NCBI RefSeq assembly: GCF_003347595.2
Contig: NZ_QCZK02000037.1
Span: forward strand, 1-64,000
DNA: 64,000 nucleotides
Direction of reading: 5' to 3'
Source: Botryobacter ruber
Lineage (GTDB): Bacteria; Bacteroidota; Bacteroidia; Cytophagales; Hymenobacteraceae
Positions 42,805 to 52,765 of this stretch are shown piece by piece (position 1 is the first letter of the stretch; the number at the start of each line of letters is the position of its first letter). Below the pieces are notes generated by a model that was not told where the DNA came from, searched no databases, and saw nothing but the letters and a program-made list of their open reading frames with translations. Both the position numbers and the translations under genes were made by a program.

Positions 42805-44324
42805 TTTCCGTGAACGAACAGGCAGTTAATTTATCTGAAACGATCAAAGCCATCATGGCAGGGGCCGACGCGCTGCTGCCTGAGTTTTTGCTGGTTTTGT
42901 TTTTCCTGCTGCTTGTTACCCTCGACCTTTTCCGTTCTGCTACTATAAAAAGCATGCTCCCGTGGCTGGCGCTGACCGGCTTCTTTGCCTCGCTGGTGGT
43001 GCAGGTGCTCGAAGGAAGGCTGGGGCAAAGTCCGCAGTTCCTGAACCTGCTGTTTTCGGATGGGCTGGCACAGTATTCCGGAATTTTGTTTAGCCTGGTT
43101 GGTATCTGTACGGTGCTGTTGTCGGTGCTGAACAAGCGGCTCGACGAACTGCAGAAGGGTCGTGGCGAATATTACGCTTTCCTGCTCTTACTGGTGCTGG
43201 GCCTCAACCTGATGGCCAAATCGGTGAACCTGCTCATGCTGTTCCTGGCCATAGAGCTGGTTTCGATTGCCTCTTATATTCTCACGCTTACTCTTAAAGA
43301 AAATAAACGCTCCATTGAAGCAGGTTTAAAATATATCCTGTACGGTTCGCTTTCGGCAGGGGTGATGCTGTATGGCATGTCCTTTTTGTATGGCCTTACC
43401 GGCACCCTCAACCACACCAGTGAAGCATTCGGACTGGCCCTGCTCCAGGCAAACCCGCTGATGGTGACGGTGGCAGCCGTGCTGGTGTTTGCCGGATTCC
43501 TGTTTAAAATTTCAGCAGCACCCTTTCATTTCTGGGCGCCGGATGTGTACCAGGGGGCGCCGATGCCGGTGGTGGCGCTGTTTTCTACCGGTCCGAAAAT
43601 GGCTGGTATCCTGGTGATTCTTCGTTTTATTGCTCCTTTCTTTGCAACTGGTCCCGCTTCGGCTTTCCCGGATGTGTGGTTGTTGCTGGGAATTTTGGCC
43701 ATTGTAACGCTGGTGATCGGTAATTTTACGGCTTTACGGCAGCAGACACCCCGCCGGCTGCTGGCTTATTCTTCTGTTTCGCATGCCGGTTTCCTGCTGG
43801 CGGCCCTGCTGGCGGTGGGTACGAACTATACTTCGGGCGTGCTGTTTTACCTCACGGTGCTGCTGTTTATGAATTTCGGCATTTTCCTGGTGCTGCAGCT
43901 GGCTGAAGATGAGTTTAAGGTCACAAAGCTCACCGATTTTCATGGCCTGGGGCGTTTCTATCCCTTCCTGGGTACAATGGCGCTTGTGTACCTGCTTTCG
44001 CTTACCGGGCTTCCGCCCTTTGCAGGCTTCATGGGTAAACTGTTCATTTTTACCAATTTATGGGAGGCCTATAACCATACAAACGACACGATGCTGTTAG
44101 TATTACTGGTTTCTGGAATTTTACTTACCGGCGTAGCGTTATTCTACTATATCAAGATACCGTTTTACCTTTTCTTTAAAGGGAATTATCGAGAAGAAAA
44201 TTTAGTTATCTCACTATCGAATAAATTGCTGCTTGCATTGTTCGGTTTACCGTTGCTGGTCTTGTTTTTTAAACCCGACCTGCTTACGGAATGGATTGAA
44301 CGGTTGCTGACATCGACTTTTTAA
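42801..44324 (+). CDS. nuoN: NADH-quinone oxidoreductase subunit N
   Basis: Third antiporter-like subunit (507 residues, about 14 helices). Key blocks are LLMLFLAIELVSIASYILTL (near 139-158) with its Glu, FLFKISAAPFHFWAPDVYQG (near 233-252) with the pump Lys, and APMPVVALFSTGPKMAG. The start is TTG 42801 in a TTGA overlap with the nuoM stop, or GTG 42810. It is the last nuo gene; purF follows 8 bases later. Confidence 0.95.
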   Translation: MISVNEQAVNLSETIKAIMAGADALLPEFLLVLFFLLLVTLDLFRSATIKSMLPWLALTGFFASLVVQVLEGRLGQSPQFLNLLFSDGLAQYSGILFSLVGICTVLLSVLNKRLDELQKGRGEYYAFLLLLVLGLNLMAKSVNLLMLFLAIELVSIASYILTLTLKENKRSIEAGLKYILYGSLSAGVMLYGMSFLYGLTGTLNHTSEAFGLALLQANPLMVTVAAVLVFAGFLFKISAAPFHFWAPDVYQGAPMPVVALFSTGPKMAGILVILRFIAPFFATGPASAFPDVWLLLGILAIVTLVIGNFTALRQQTPRRLLAYSSVSHAGFLLAALLAVGTNYTSGVLFYLTVLLFMNFGIFLVLQLAEDEFKVTKLTDFHGLGRFYPFLGTMALVYLLSLTGLPPFAGFMGKLFIFTNLWEAYNHTNDTMLLVLLVSGILLTGVALFYYIKIPFYLFFKGNYREENLVISLSNKLLLALFGLPLLVLFFKPDLLTEWIERLLTSTF

Positions 44325-44332
44325 ACTTAGAA

Positions 44333-46228
44333 ATGAGCGATTCTATAAAACACGAGTGCGGTATAGCCTTGGTCAGGCTGCGTAAACCGATTGAATATTA
44401 TGTAGAGAAGTATGGTACTCCTCTCTATGGAATCAACAAGCTGTACCTGCTCATGCAGAAGCAGCACAACCGCGGACAGGACGGTGCAGGGGTTGCAAGT
44501 ATAAAAATCAATGCCATCCCTGGTATCGAGTACATCAGCCGCTTCAGGTCGGTAAAGACGCGGGCGATTGACAGCATATTTGGTAAAATAGGCAAAGAAT
44601 ACCGCCACCTGAAGGAAGACCATCCGGATAAAGTGGAGGATACGCAGTGGGTGTGGGAAAATATGCCTTTCCTGGGCGATGTGTACCTGGGCCACCTGCG
44701 CTACGGTACCCACGGCATTAACAACGTGGACAATTGCCACCCCATGGTGCGCGAAAATAACTGGCGCAGCAGAAGCCTTGCGGTAGCCGGTAACTTCAAC
44801 ATGACCAACGTGGATGAGCAGTTCCAGAAACTGATTGACCTGGGGCAGCATCCGAAACACAAATCCGATACCATTACGGTACTCGAAAAAATCGGCCACT
44901 TCCTGGACGAGGAAAACCAGCGCCAGTTTGACGTTCATAAAGCAGGACACCACACCAACCAGGAAATTACCCAACTCATTGAGCAGAACCTGGACCTGCA
45001 CCGTGTGCTGCGACGCGCCTGCAAAGATTTTGACGGCGGTTATGCCATGGCCGGCCTTACCGGTTACGGCGCTGCTTTTGTGGTTCGTGACCCGAACGGT
45101 ATTCGTCCGGCTTATTATTACATGGATGATGAAGTAGTGGTAGTGGCTTCTGAAAAACCTGCCATAAAAACTGCTTTCGATATTGAATACAGCGCCATCC
45201 AGGAAATTACTCCGGGCAATGCACTGATTATTAACAAGGCAGGTGATGCAGAGTTGAAAGAGGTGGTACCGCAGCAGGAAAAGACATCCTGCAGCTTTGA
45301 GCGTATCTACTTTTCACGTGGCAACGATCCGGAAATCTACAATGAGCGCAAGAACATGGGCAAGCTGCTTTGCCCGCAGATTCTTAAAGCCATCAATTAC
45401 GATCTGAAAAACACGGTATTCTCTTACATCCCGAACACAGCCGAAACCTCGTGGATCGGCATGATGAAAGGGATTGAATTGTACCTGCGCGGTTATCGCC
45501 GCAATGCCATCCTGAACCAGGAACTGTCTGAAGAGCAGCTGGACGAAATCCTGCAGTTTAAGCCGCGCGCCGAGAAACTGGTTATCAAAGACGCCAAACT
45601 CCGCACCTTCATCTCCGACGACAACAGCCGCGACGACCTTGTAACGCACGTGTACGATACCACCTACGAGGTAGTGAAAAAAGGCATCGACACGATTGTG
45701 GTGCTCGACGACTCGATTGTACGTGGAACTACCCTGGAGAAAAGTATCATCAAGATGCTGGACAAGCTGGAGCCGAAGAAAATCATCATCGTTTCCTGCG
45801 CCCCCCAGATCCGCTACCCCGACTGCTATGGTATCGACATGTCCAAAATGAAGGAGTTTGTGGCCTTCCGGGCAGTACTTGGACTGCTACGCGATCATGG
45901 CATGGAAACCAAAGTACACGAGGTGTACCAGAAATGTTTAGCGGCTGCCGGAACGCCAGCTTTTATGGAGAAAAACTTTGTGAAAGAGCTATATGATCCG
46001 TTCACGCCGGAGCAGGTTTCAGCAAAAGTAGCCGAGATTGTAAAAGCCGTGGATGTGCAAGCTGAAGTGGAGGTAATTTACCAGCGCATCGAGGACCTGC
46101 ACCTGGCTTGCCCGAATCACAAAGGCGACTGGTACTTTACCGGCGACTATCCAACCCCGGGTGGTACGAAAGTGGTAAACAGGGCCTTTATGAATTATGT
46201 AGAAAACAAAGGCGGAAGAGCTTATTAA
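44333..46228 (+). CDS. purF: amidophosphoribosyltransferase, long form
   Basis: Catalyses the first committed step of purine synthesis (PRPP plus glutamine to phosphoribosylamine). The 631-residue protein has an N-terminal glutamine amidotransferase (class II) domain whose nucleophile would be Cys9 after removal of an 8-residue propeptide (MSDSIKHECGI), with QHNRGQDGAG near 44-53 and GHLRYGTHG near 119-127. The C-terminal phosphoribosyltransferase domain has VVLDDSIVRGTTLEKSIIKM (near 461-480). It is longer than the 470-510-residue enzymes of other phyla; I believe that is usual for this group. It may be read through from nuoN. Confidence 0.93.
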   Translation: MSDSIKHECGIALVRLRKPIEYYVEKYGTPLYGINKLYLLMQKQHNRGQDGAGVASIKINAIPGIEYISRFRSVKTRAIDSIFGKIGKEYRHLKEDHPDKVEDTQWVWENMPFLGDVYLGHLRYGTHGINNVDNCHPMVRENNWRSRSLAVAGNFNMTNVDEQFQKLIDLGQHPKHKSDTITVLEKIGHFLDEENQRQFDVHKAGHHTNQEITQLIEQNLDLHRVLRRACKDFDGGYAMAGLTGYGAAFVVRDPNGIRPAYYYMDDEVVVVASEKPAIKTAFDIEYSAIQEITPGNALIINKAGDAELKEVVPQQEKTSCSFERIYFSRGNDPEIYNERKNMGKLLCPQILKAINYDLKNTVFSYIPNTAETSWIGMMKGIELYLRGYRRNAILNQELSEEQLDEILQFKPRAEKLVIKDAKLRTFISDDNSRDDLVTHVYDTTYEVVKKGIDTIVVLDDSIVRGTTLEKSIIKMLDKLEPKKIIIVSCAPQIRYPDCYGIDMSKMKEFVAFRAVLGLLRDHGMETKVHEVYQKCLAAAGTPAFMEKNFVKELYDPFTPEQVSAKVAEIVKAVDVQAEVEVIYQRIEDLHLACPNHKGDWYFTGDYPTPGGTKVVNRAFMNYVENKGGRAY

Positions 46229-46253
46229 GTGAAACTGCTTTTCCTGATACTGA

Positions 46254-46293
46254 AGATAGCCTGCTCCGGATGACGGGGCAGGCTATTTTTTTT
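46254..46293 (+). terminator. terminator of purF
   Basis: AGATAGCCTGCTCC and GGGGCAGGCTAT form a stem with a 7-base loop, followed by eight T residues, 26 bases after the stop codon. Confidence 0.9.
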
Positions 46294-46315
46294 ACCTGAA
46301 ATAGTGTTTTCTGGT

Positions 46316-46410
46316 CTGCAGCTGCTGCCACCACAGCCTCTGCTCCCGAACACAGGTATTTTTCGATAATAAGCAGGTGCAGAGGCAATGGTGGCAGCAG
46401 CAGTAAAATA
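46316..46410. repeat. inverted pair of intergenic GC-rich repeats
   Basis: A minus copy (46316-46348, GCTGCTGCCACCACAGCCTC) and a plus copy (46371-46410, GGCAATGGTGGCAGCAGCAG) are separated by 22 bases between the convergent purF and GH15 genes. Confidence 0.85.
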
Positions 46411-46444
46411 AAATGGAAGTCTGCAGGGACGCTGCAAAGAAGCA

Positions 46445-48262
46445 TTAAAGCTTCCGTTTGTTTTCCTCTCCCTCCAGGATGTCGTTTATGCTTAAGGCAG
46501 CGCTAATCAGACCAAGGTGCGTAAAGGCCTGGGGGAAATTGCCCAGGTGGTCGCCTTTCAGTCCCAGCATTTCGGCATACAGGCCCAGGTGGTTGGAATA
46601 GCCGAGCATTTTTTCGAAATACAGCCGTGCCTTGTCTATTTGTCCGGCCTTAGCCAGGCATTCCACATACCAGAACGTACACATCGAGAATGTGCCTTCG
46701 TTGCCTTTTAGTCCATCAAACTCCTCGTTTACACGGTAGCGGAATACCAGCGCATCAGAAACCAGTTCTTCCTCTATGCGCTTGAGGGTTGAAAGCCACC
46801 GCGGGTCTTTGGGGCTGATAAACCGGATCAGCGGCATGAGCAGGGTGGCAGCATCTACGGTGTGGGCGCCCTGGTACTGCACGAAACACTGTAGCTCCTC
46901 GTTCCAGAAGTCGTGGTGAATGGAGAAGAATATTTTATCACGCTCCTCCTCCCACCTGGAAGGAAGCGGGAAGGAGTGATGGGTTGCTATTTTCATGGCC
47001 CGGTCTATGGCCACCCAGCACATCAACCTGGAATACAGGAAATGCTGTTTGCCCCCACGCACCTCCCATATGCCTTCATCTTCGCGGTGCCAGTTGTCGC
47101 ATACCCACTCCACCTGCTGCCGCAGGTCGTTCCAGAATTCAAACGAGATCGGTTCGCCGTATTTGTCGTACAGGTAAATAGAGTCGAGGAGTTCCCCGTA
47201 AATATCCAGCTGCACCTGGTCGTAGGCGCCGTTGCCGATGCGCACAGGCTTGGATCCTCTGAAGCCTTCCAGGTGATTTAACTGCCTTTCCTCCAGGTCC
47301 AGCTGCCCATCCAGGGTGTACATGAGCCGGAGATGACCGGCACTTCCAACATCATCGCATTGCCTGTCTACCCAGTCTACAAAATCCCTGGCTTCTTTTT
47401 TATAGCCTAGCCTGAGCAGGGCATAAACTGTAAAGGAGGCATCCCGGATCCAGGTGTAGCGGTAGTCCCAGTTCCGGACGCCCCCAATCTGTTCGGGTAA
47501 TCCGAAAGTGGGAGCTGCCACAATAGAGCCATATTTATGGGAGGTCATGAGCTTCAGGACCAGGGCTGACCGGTTGATTGTTTCCATCCAGCGGCCTTTG
47601 TACGTACACTGCGAAATCCAGTCTTTCCAGAAGTTGATGGTATCGTAAAGGCTCTTGGTAACATATTTTTCCAGAATTGTTACCGGTGGGTTTTCGCAGG
47701 TGATATTATAAAGCACAAAGTCTGCTTTATCTCCTGTTTGCAGAACAAACTCAGCATAAGCTTCGTCATTTTTTACCTGCAGGGGCACCGTGCTCATCAA
47801 CCTGATGCCGATACCATCCGGCCCGGTGCTGTAAAAAATGACCTCATGCTCACTTATCTGTTCTGTTTTGTGAGCAGAGCGTGCATAATCGAAACGGGGA
47901 CAGCAGCGCATCGTGAATTCAAGATCGCCATGCACACAGGACACTCTCCTGATCAGCTGGTTGCCCTGGTGTACTTCTTCTGCAGGCATAAAGTCCGTGA
48001 TTTCGCCTATGCCGTCGTCAGAAAGGAACCGGGTCAGCAGCACGTTTGTGTCCGGGAGGTACAGCTGTTTGTTCTTCATGCCATCATAAGTGGGCTGTAT
48101 AGAAAAGCATCCTCCATTCTCATCATCCAGGATGGCGGCAAAAATGCTGGGAGAGTCAAAATCCGGGAAGCACATAAAGTCGATGGAGCCATTCAGCCCA
48201 ATCAGGGCCACTGTGTTCAGGTCGCCAATAATTCCATAGTCTTCAATTGGTTGGTATGCCAT
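46445..48262 (-). CDS. glycoside hydrolase family 15 protein (glucoamylase/trehalase-like)
   Basis: A 605-residue protein without signal peptide. It begins YQPIEDYGIIGDLNTVALIG with the N-terminal beta-sandwich typical of bacterial GH15, then the (alpha/alpha)6 barrel with GGVRNWDYRYTWIRDASFTV (near 260-279), the usual region of the catalytic general acid, and LYAEMLGLKGDHLGNFPQAF (near 567-586) carrying the second catalytic Glu and the family's final motif. Members release glucose from alpha-glucans or cleave trehalose. A cytoplasmic location suggests glycogen or trehalose turnover. It is a single gene. Confidence 0.93.
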   Translation of the reverse strand: MAYQPIEDYGIIGDLNTVALIGLNGSIDFMCFPDFDSPSIFAAILDDENGGCFSIQPTYDGMKNKQLYLPDTNVLLTRFLSDDGIGEITDFMPAEEVHQGNQLIRRVSCVHGDLEFTMRCCPRFDYARSAHKTEQISEHEVIFYSTGPDGIGIRLMSTVPLQVKNDEAYAEFVLQTGDKADFVLYNITCENPPVTILEKYVTKSLYDTINFWKDWISQCTYKGRWMETINRSALVLKLMTSHKYGSIVAAPTFGLPEQIGGVRNWDYRYTWIRDASFTVYALLRLGYKKEARDFVDWVDRQCDDVGSAGHLRLMYTLDGQLDLEERQLNHLEGFRGSKPVRIGNGAYDQVQLDIYGELLDSIYLYDKYGEPISFEFWNDLRQQVEWVCDNWHREDEGIWEVRGGKQHFLYSRLMCWVAIDRAMKIATHHSFPLPSRWEEERDKIFFSIHHDFWNEELQCFVQYQGAHTVDAATLLMPLIRFISPKDPRWLSTLKRIEEELVSDALVFRYRVNEEFDGLKGNEGTFSMCTFWYVECLAKAGQIDKARLYFEKMLGYSNHLGLYAEMLGLKGDHLGNFPQAFTHLGLISAALSINDILEGEENKRKL

Positions 48263-49192
48263 ACTGCTGCTTTAGCTTTTGGAACTGAAAAAACTTCAGG
48301 TTGGAAGTTTATGTTACGGTTCCTGCTCTTGTTGGTTCCTTGATACAGCTGCCAGTTCAGAAGGTGGGGAGAATAAAACTCAGGTACAGCAGTGGCTGTG
48401 GTGACAGGTGCAGCAGTTTAAAAACCAGCTATCCAGTGTTACTTAAGAAACAGGCGGGCGCTGTTGCCGCCACTTTGCGCTGCCTGCTATTGACCCGCTT
48501 TGTAACAGGGGCTAACAGGCTGGTTAATAAGAAAACGTTGGCCAAAGTTATTTAAATATTAATAAAATATTAAAAATAATTATTGTTAAAACATAATTGT
48601 ATTGTGTGTATGGTTTTTTGATTTTTTTAGGCCACTAAAATCACCCGTTTACAAGCTGAAATAAGTATTTCACGAAGATAATCAGTGAAAGAATCTCCAA
48701 AAATTACCTATGTCGTATCACTTTAATAACTTATTATATTAAATATTTTATCTTTCTTTTGATTGCCAGGTATTATGGTATTGTACCCTAGAGCTGTAAT
48801 TTCTTTAGGTAAGTACCTGTTTTTTAAAAAATTAAAGGTGGTTTTTCTTTTTGGGAAAGAGACTTGTGAAATGCCTGTTTTTAAAATAAAAGCATAAGTA
48901 ATTCTACTTGCTTCGAAATCTGAGTAACAGATCGCAGAGTGGGGGGATGTTCCTAAACTGGAATAGGATATAAGGTGATTGAACAATACCCGTTGAAAAG
49001 TGGGGTGGGCTTGTATTGTCTTTAAATATTGAAAATAACACGATCTGCCGGAGCAGCTCCGGCCCATATTTGAAACGATTAGAAAACCAACTCCTGTAAT
49101 GTGCTGCCTGTGCCCCAAAAGCAACAACCACATTTTTCTCCTGCCCTGCTTTTCAATTTTTCAACTTTCTCAATCCTAAACATTTTCCTTTT
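48263..49192. other. 930-base gene-free spacer
   Basis: It contains a plus copy of the GC-rich repeat at 48381-48419 (GGCTGTGGTGACAGGTGCAG) and a small perfect hairpin GCCGGAGCAGCTCCGGC at about 49037-49053. The centre (48540-48800) is very AT-rich. A 136-codon minus frame at 48723-49133 has no start context and an unlikely composition, so I do not call it. The region may hold a long leader for the T9SS protein gene or a decayed gene. Confidence 0.6.
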
Positions 49193-51640
49193 ATGAAAAC
49201 ATTTATCAGAAATCTAAACAGAACAAATGATGCACTAACGGTACAGCTGCGGGGGCTGTGGCGTGTCGCTTTGATGATAGTGGCAGGTGTGTTGATGAGT
49301 AATATGGCGTTTGCTCAATCTGTATCACCTGGAGTTGCACCAATTGCCCCTCCCCCTGGAGGTTTTGGCATTGATGGAGACTTGAGAGCAAACACACCTA
49401 CGGCTAACATTGGCGATTGGCTTCCAGGAGCAGTAGGTTCAGGATCTGGGGGCAACGTGTTAGATGCTTCCGGAAACCCTCTGAATAATACTACTACCTA
49501 TCATAGTATAGATTTATATACTTCAGGTGACGATGTTTTTGCGGGGGGACAAAAGAAAAATGACAACCCAAATACTATGAAATGGATAGAGGGTAATCCG
49601 AGTCCAGCAAAAAATGATATAAACAACTTGTTGATGCACTATGCCTCTGATCCAGGTCCGGGTCCAGGTACAGGAGATATCTGGATTGTTTTATCAGGTG
49701 ACAGAGAAGCAACCAATGGTAACAGCTTTATATCTATAGCACTTCATCAGAAAATGTTAACTCAAAATAATAATGGAACATTTACTAGTGCAGCCTCTGA
49801 TCTTACCGGGGGACGTACCCCAGGCGACGTTCAAGTCTCAGCAGAATTTACAGGTGGTGGAGGTAGTGCCAACTTGTATCTGGAAGAGTGGAAGCTTGTT
49901 GATGGGGTGTATCAGTGGGCTCCAATTGTGTTGCCTCCAGGAGTTAGCATAAATGATTTAGCATTCGGTACCACAAACGCCGTTACATTAACTGGGGTGC
50001 CTTATGACGCTTTTGGAGGTTCTTCTTATCAAGCCAACGCTTTGATTGAGGTAGCATTTAATATTTCTGAAATTTACAGAAACACTTCTACACCTTGCGT
50101 TGGCTCTATTTCTTCTATGTTTGTAATGACAAAGTCTTCACAGGCTGTGTCGGCTAACCTGACTGATTTTGTTACACCGATTCAAATTAACCTAGATATT
50201 AATGTGTCCCTGACCGCTGAAGATCCAACTCCGGTTTGCTCACCAAATACAATTGACCTGGCAGATGCAATTACCAGCGACATATCTGGTGTAAATATTA
50301 CATACTGGGATGGCGATCCTGATGATGAAAATAGCAATGAGTTAAATAGTTCAGTTGTTAGCGCTAGCGGCACTTATTGGATAAAAGCAGCAAGTGATCA
50401 ACAGAATGCATGTACGGACAAGGTCTCAGTGGAGGTAACGATAAATTCAAACCCTACTGTAACAGTAAACTCGCCCACTGTGTGTACTAGTAACCTCCCC
50501 GCTACAATCACGGCCACTCCTGGCACTGGTGTTGCTAACGACTACGACTACGCCTGGACAATTCCTTCCGGAGCGACCGCTCCAGGGAACGTATCCAGTT
50601 TCTCAACCAGTATAGCTGGTACCTACAGTGTTGTAATTACACACAAAACAACTGGCTGTGTTTCTGCGTCTGCCTCCGGCACACTTGCAGTGAATCCCAA
50701 TCCTGATGCAGATGCTGGTGCTGATCCTGCAGCACAATGCTATATTTCTACAGGTAACACCTTCTCTTTGAATGGCACCGCCAGCAATGGAACAATTTTA
50801 TGGACGGTTGCACCAAGTGGCAATCCCAATACTTTGGGAGTAAGTTTCAATGATGCAACTCTGGAAGATCCTTCAGTGACCATAACCGGAGGCTCAGGTA
50901 GTGTAACATTGCGCATGACCGTAACCAGCAACAGCACCCCATCCTGTGGCAGTGATTTTGACGATGTTACCGTTACAGTGAATGCTGAACCAACACCCCC
51001 TGTTGCTTCATATATCCCTCCAGCCTGTGATGAAGCAACGTTTAAGGTTCAAGTAACAAAAAGCAGTACCGATAATGGAGCTACCTATTATATTGTAGAT
51101 AAAGATGGTGATTTTATCAGTGGAGTGAAGATTCTTGATGAGAACGGAGATTACATTCAAGATGCTGATGTAGATGCAAATAATACTGTTTCGTCTTATA
51201 GCCCGCCAAACGGCAATGTAGTCTTTTATTTCAGTAACATTCCGGCTGGTTCCGGCTTTCAGGTAGAAGTTGTTTCTGAAGCCGGTTGTAGCTCTGGTAC
51301 AACTATCTGTCCGGTTCCAGTTCCAGCTCCGGGTATCTTGAATTCAGAAGCTACAAATACACTGAAAACAGCAGAAACAAAGGAGCTGCTAACTGTCTAC
51401 CCCGTACCTTTCTCAGACAAGGCAACCATTGAGTTTACCGCTGAAAAAGAAGGCGAGTATGTCATCAACCTGTATGACATGAAGGGTGTGCTGATAAAGC
51501 AGCTGAAAGCTGGCTCAGCCAGGGCAGGTGAAGTAACTACAGTGGAAGTGGACGGCAGAACCATGCCTGAAGGTATGTACCTGGCTCGTATGGTGAATGG
51601 TAAAGGCGCTAAAACGATCAAGTTGCTGAAGAAGAACTAG
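49193..51640 (+). CDS. large secreted cargo protein with type IX secretion C-terminal domain
   Basis: An 815-residue extracellular protein. The extended signal peptide ends near residue 42 (MSNMAFAQ). Residues 45-330 are an Asn/Gly/Thr-rich region without a family I know. Residues 340-720 hold several Ig-like or PKD-type modules of about 85-90 residues, each with a Cys pair (for example PTPVCSPNTIDLADAI, NSPTVCTSNLPATITATPG). The last 80 residues are a type A T9SS sorting domain: LTVYPVPFSDKATIEFTAEK, NLYDMKGVLIKQL and GMYLARMVNGKGAKTIKLLK. T9SS removes this domain and attaches or releases the protein at the surface. It has a strong terminator behind it. Confidence 0.92.
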   Translation: MKTFIRNLNRTNDALTVQLRGLWRVALMIVAGVLMSNMAFAQSVSPGVAPIAPPPGGFGIDGDLRANTPTANIGDWLPGAVGSGSGGNVLDASGNPLNNTTTYHSIDLYTSGDDVFAGGQKKNDNPNTMKWIEGNPSPAKNDINNLLMHYASDPGPGPGTGDIWIVLSGDREATNGNSFISIALHQKMLTQNNNGTFTSAASDLTGGRTPGDVQVSAEFTGGGGSANLYLEEWKLVDGVYQWAPIVLPPGVSINDLAFGTTNAVTLTGVPYDAFGGSSYQANALIEVAFNISEIYRNTSTPCVGSISSMFVMTKSSQAVSANLTDFVTPIQINLDINVSLTAEDPTPVCSPNTIDLADAITSDISGVNITYWDGDPDDENSNELNSSVVSASGTYWIKAASDQQNACTDKVSVEVTINSNPTVTVNSPTVCTSNLPATITATPGTGVANDYDYAWTIPSGATAPGNVSSFSTSIAGTYSVVITHKTTGCVSASASGTLAVNPNPDADAGADPAAQCYISTGNTFSLNGTASNGTILWTVAPSGNPNTLGVSFNDATLEDPSVTITGGSGSVTLRMTVTSNSTPSCGSDFDDVTVTVNAEPTPPVASYIPPACDEATFKVQVTKSSTDNGATYYIVDKDGDFISGVKILDENGDYIQDADVDANNTVSSYSPPNGNVVFYFSNIPAGSGFQVEVVSEAGCSSGTTICPVPVPAPGILNSEATNTLKTAETKELLTVYPVPFSDKATIEFTAEKEGEYVINLYDMKGVLIKQLKAGSARAGEVTTVEVDGRTMPEGMYLARMVNGKGAKTIKLLKKN

Positions 51641-51649
51641 AATAGCTGT

Positions 51650-51703
51650 ATAAAAAACAGAAAGCGACTGCTCAGGATCGAGTAGCCGCTTTCTGTTTTT
51701 TAT
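51650..51703. terminator. bidirectional terminator between the T9SS protein and FkbM genes
   Basis: ATAAAAAACAGAAAGCG and CGCTTTCTGTTTTTTAT plus inner CTGCTC/GAGTAG arms form a stem of more than 20 bp with T-runs on both strands, ten bases from both stop codons. Confidence 0.93.
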
Positions 51704-51712
51704 GCTAGAATA

Positions 51713-52630
51713 TTACGGGATCAATCCCATTGCTTTAGCCTTTTCCTCAGTACAAAAAAGGTAATTAAATCCATTACTTTTTTCAATAGTATCAACTTTA
51801 CTGTATCCATGAGTTTCATCAATGTTGAAATACAAATAAGGTTTATCTGCAAAGTAATTTTGTATTTTGGCTGCAACTTCCGAATCAATGATCTCAATCA
51901 AGAAAGTAGTACGATAAGAGTGAAGGAGTGGGAGGAAACCTTCCAGTACCTCTGCTTCATGCCGTTCTGCATCAATCTTTATTAAGTCAATATTGTTAAG
52001 TTGATGTGCTGCTGCAAACGAGGCCAGTGTAACTGTTTCGATTTCTGTTGGAACAGTGTTGGCTTGGGCGGTGTGATGTCGGAGGGTTAAGGTGGCACTG
52101 TACTGGTGTTCGGCAGGAATATCGTAAATAATAGCTTTGCCATTTTTGTTAGAAGCTGCTTTGTCTATGGCTACTATATCAAAATTATTTATTCGAATAT
52201 TGTGCAGCAGTTTCTGGTATACCCGCTGTATCGGCTCTAAGGCAAAGACTTTGGCAGCTGGATTTACTGTTTTTGCAACAAGTGAATAAATGCCTGTATT
52301 GGCTCCGACATCCACAATAACTTGGGCATCACGACAAAACCTCGACCACAGTTTCAGCGACTCTTTTTCCCATCCGCCGTAAAGACCCTTCCAGAAAATC
52401 TCATTTTCGATAGGATAGCCATAGTGTTGCAGTTTGAAAGTTTTTGTTGAATCAAATCTTACTTCGAACTCACCGAAGAAATACAGGTGCTGATAAACCC
52501 GTAAAGGGGGTGTTCCAAAAGATCTTTTAAGAAGTCGGTATAAAGCTTTTTTGAAGGGAATTAACTTATATGCCTTCTTTAATACAACTTTCAACATGAA
52601 TGGCAGTTTGAAAATGCGTACAATGATCAA
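51713..52630 (-). CDS. FkbM family SAM-dependent methyltransferase
   Basis: A 305-residue protein. The SAM-binding motif I is VIVDVGANTGIYSLVA (near 109-124), followed by ALEPIQRVYQKL and the FkbM-specific IDLIKIDAERHEAEVLEG (near 215-232). Such enzymes O-methylate sugars or polyketides. The N terminus (1-60) is strongly basic and hydrophobic (LKVVLKKAYKLIPFKKALYR) and may bind the membrane. Met12 (52597) is an alternative start. The gene is more AT-rich than its neighbours and stands alone, so transfer is possible. Substrate is unknown. Confidence 0.85.
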   Translation of the reverse strand: MIIVRIFKLPFMLKVVLKKAYKLIPFKKALYRLLKRSFGTPPLRVYQHLYFFGEFEVRFDSTKTFKLQHYGYPIENEIFWKGLYGGWEKESLKLWSRFCRDAQVIVDVGANTGIYSLVAKTVNPAAKVFALEPIQRVYQKLLHNIRINNFDIVAIDKAASNKNGKAIIYDIPAEHQYSATLTLRHHTAQANTVPTEIETVTLASFAAAHQLNNIDLIKIDAERHEAEVLEGFLPLLHSYRTTFLIEIIDSEVAAKIQNYFADKPYLYFNIDETHGYSKVDTIEKSNGFNYLFCTEEKAKAMGLIP

Positions 52631-52701
52631 AGATAGGTTAAAGATAAAGTTTATTAAGAAAACAGCTTTGCCATAATTTCTTCCAGATCATCTTTTTCTA
52701 T

Positions 52702-52749
52702 AAAAATGAAAAGCGGCTGCTCCCGTTGGAACAGCCGCTTTTCATTTTT
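52702..52749. terminator. terminator after iscA
   Basis: AAAAATGAAAAGCGGCTG and its complement CAGCCGCTTTTCATTTTT flank a 12-base loop, 17 bases beyond the iscA stop on the minus strand. Confidence 0.92.
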
Positions 52750-52765
52750 ATTGTTAATCCTTTTA

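Noticed and set aside
48723-49133. 136-codon minus-strand frame in the large spacer before the T9SS protein gene
   Set aside because: No start context, odd composition, no recognisable domain; an overlapping frame is equally open. More likely non-coding.
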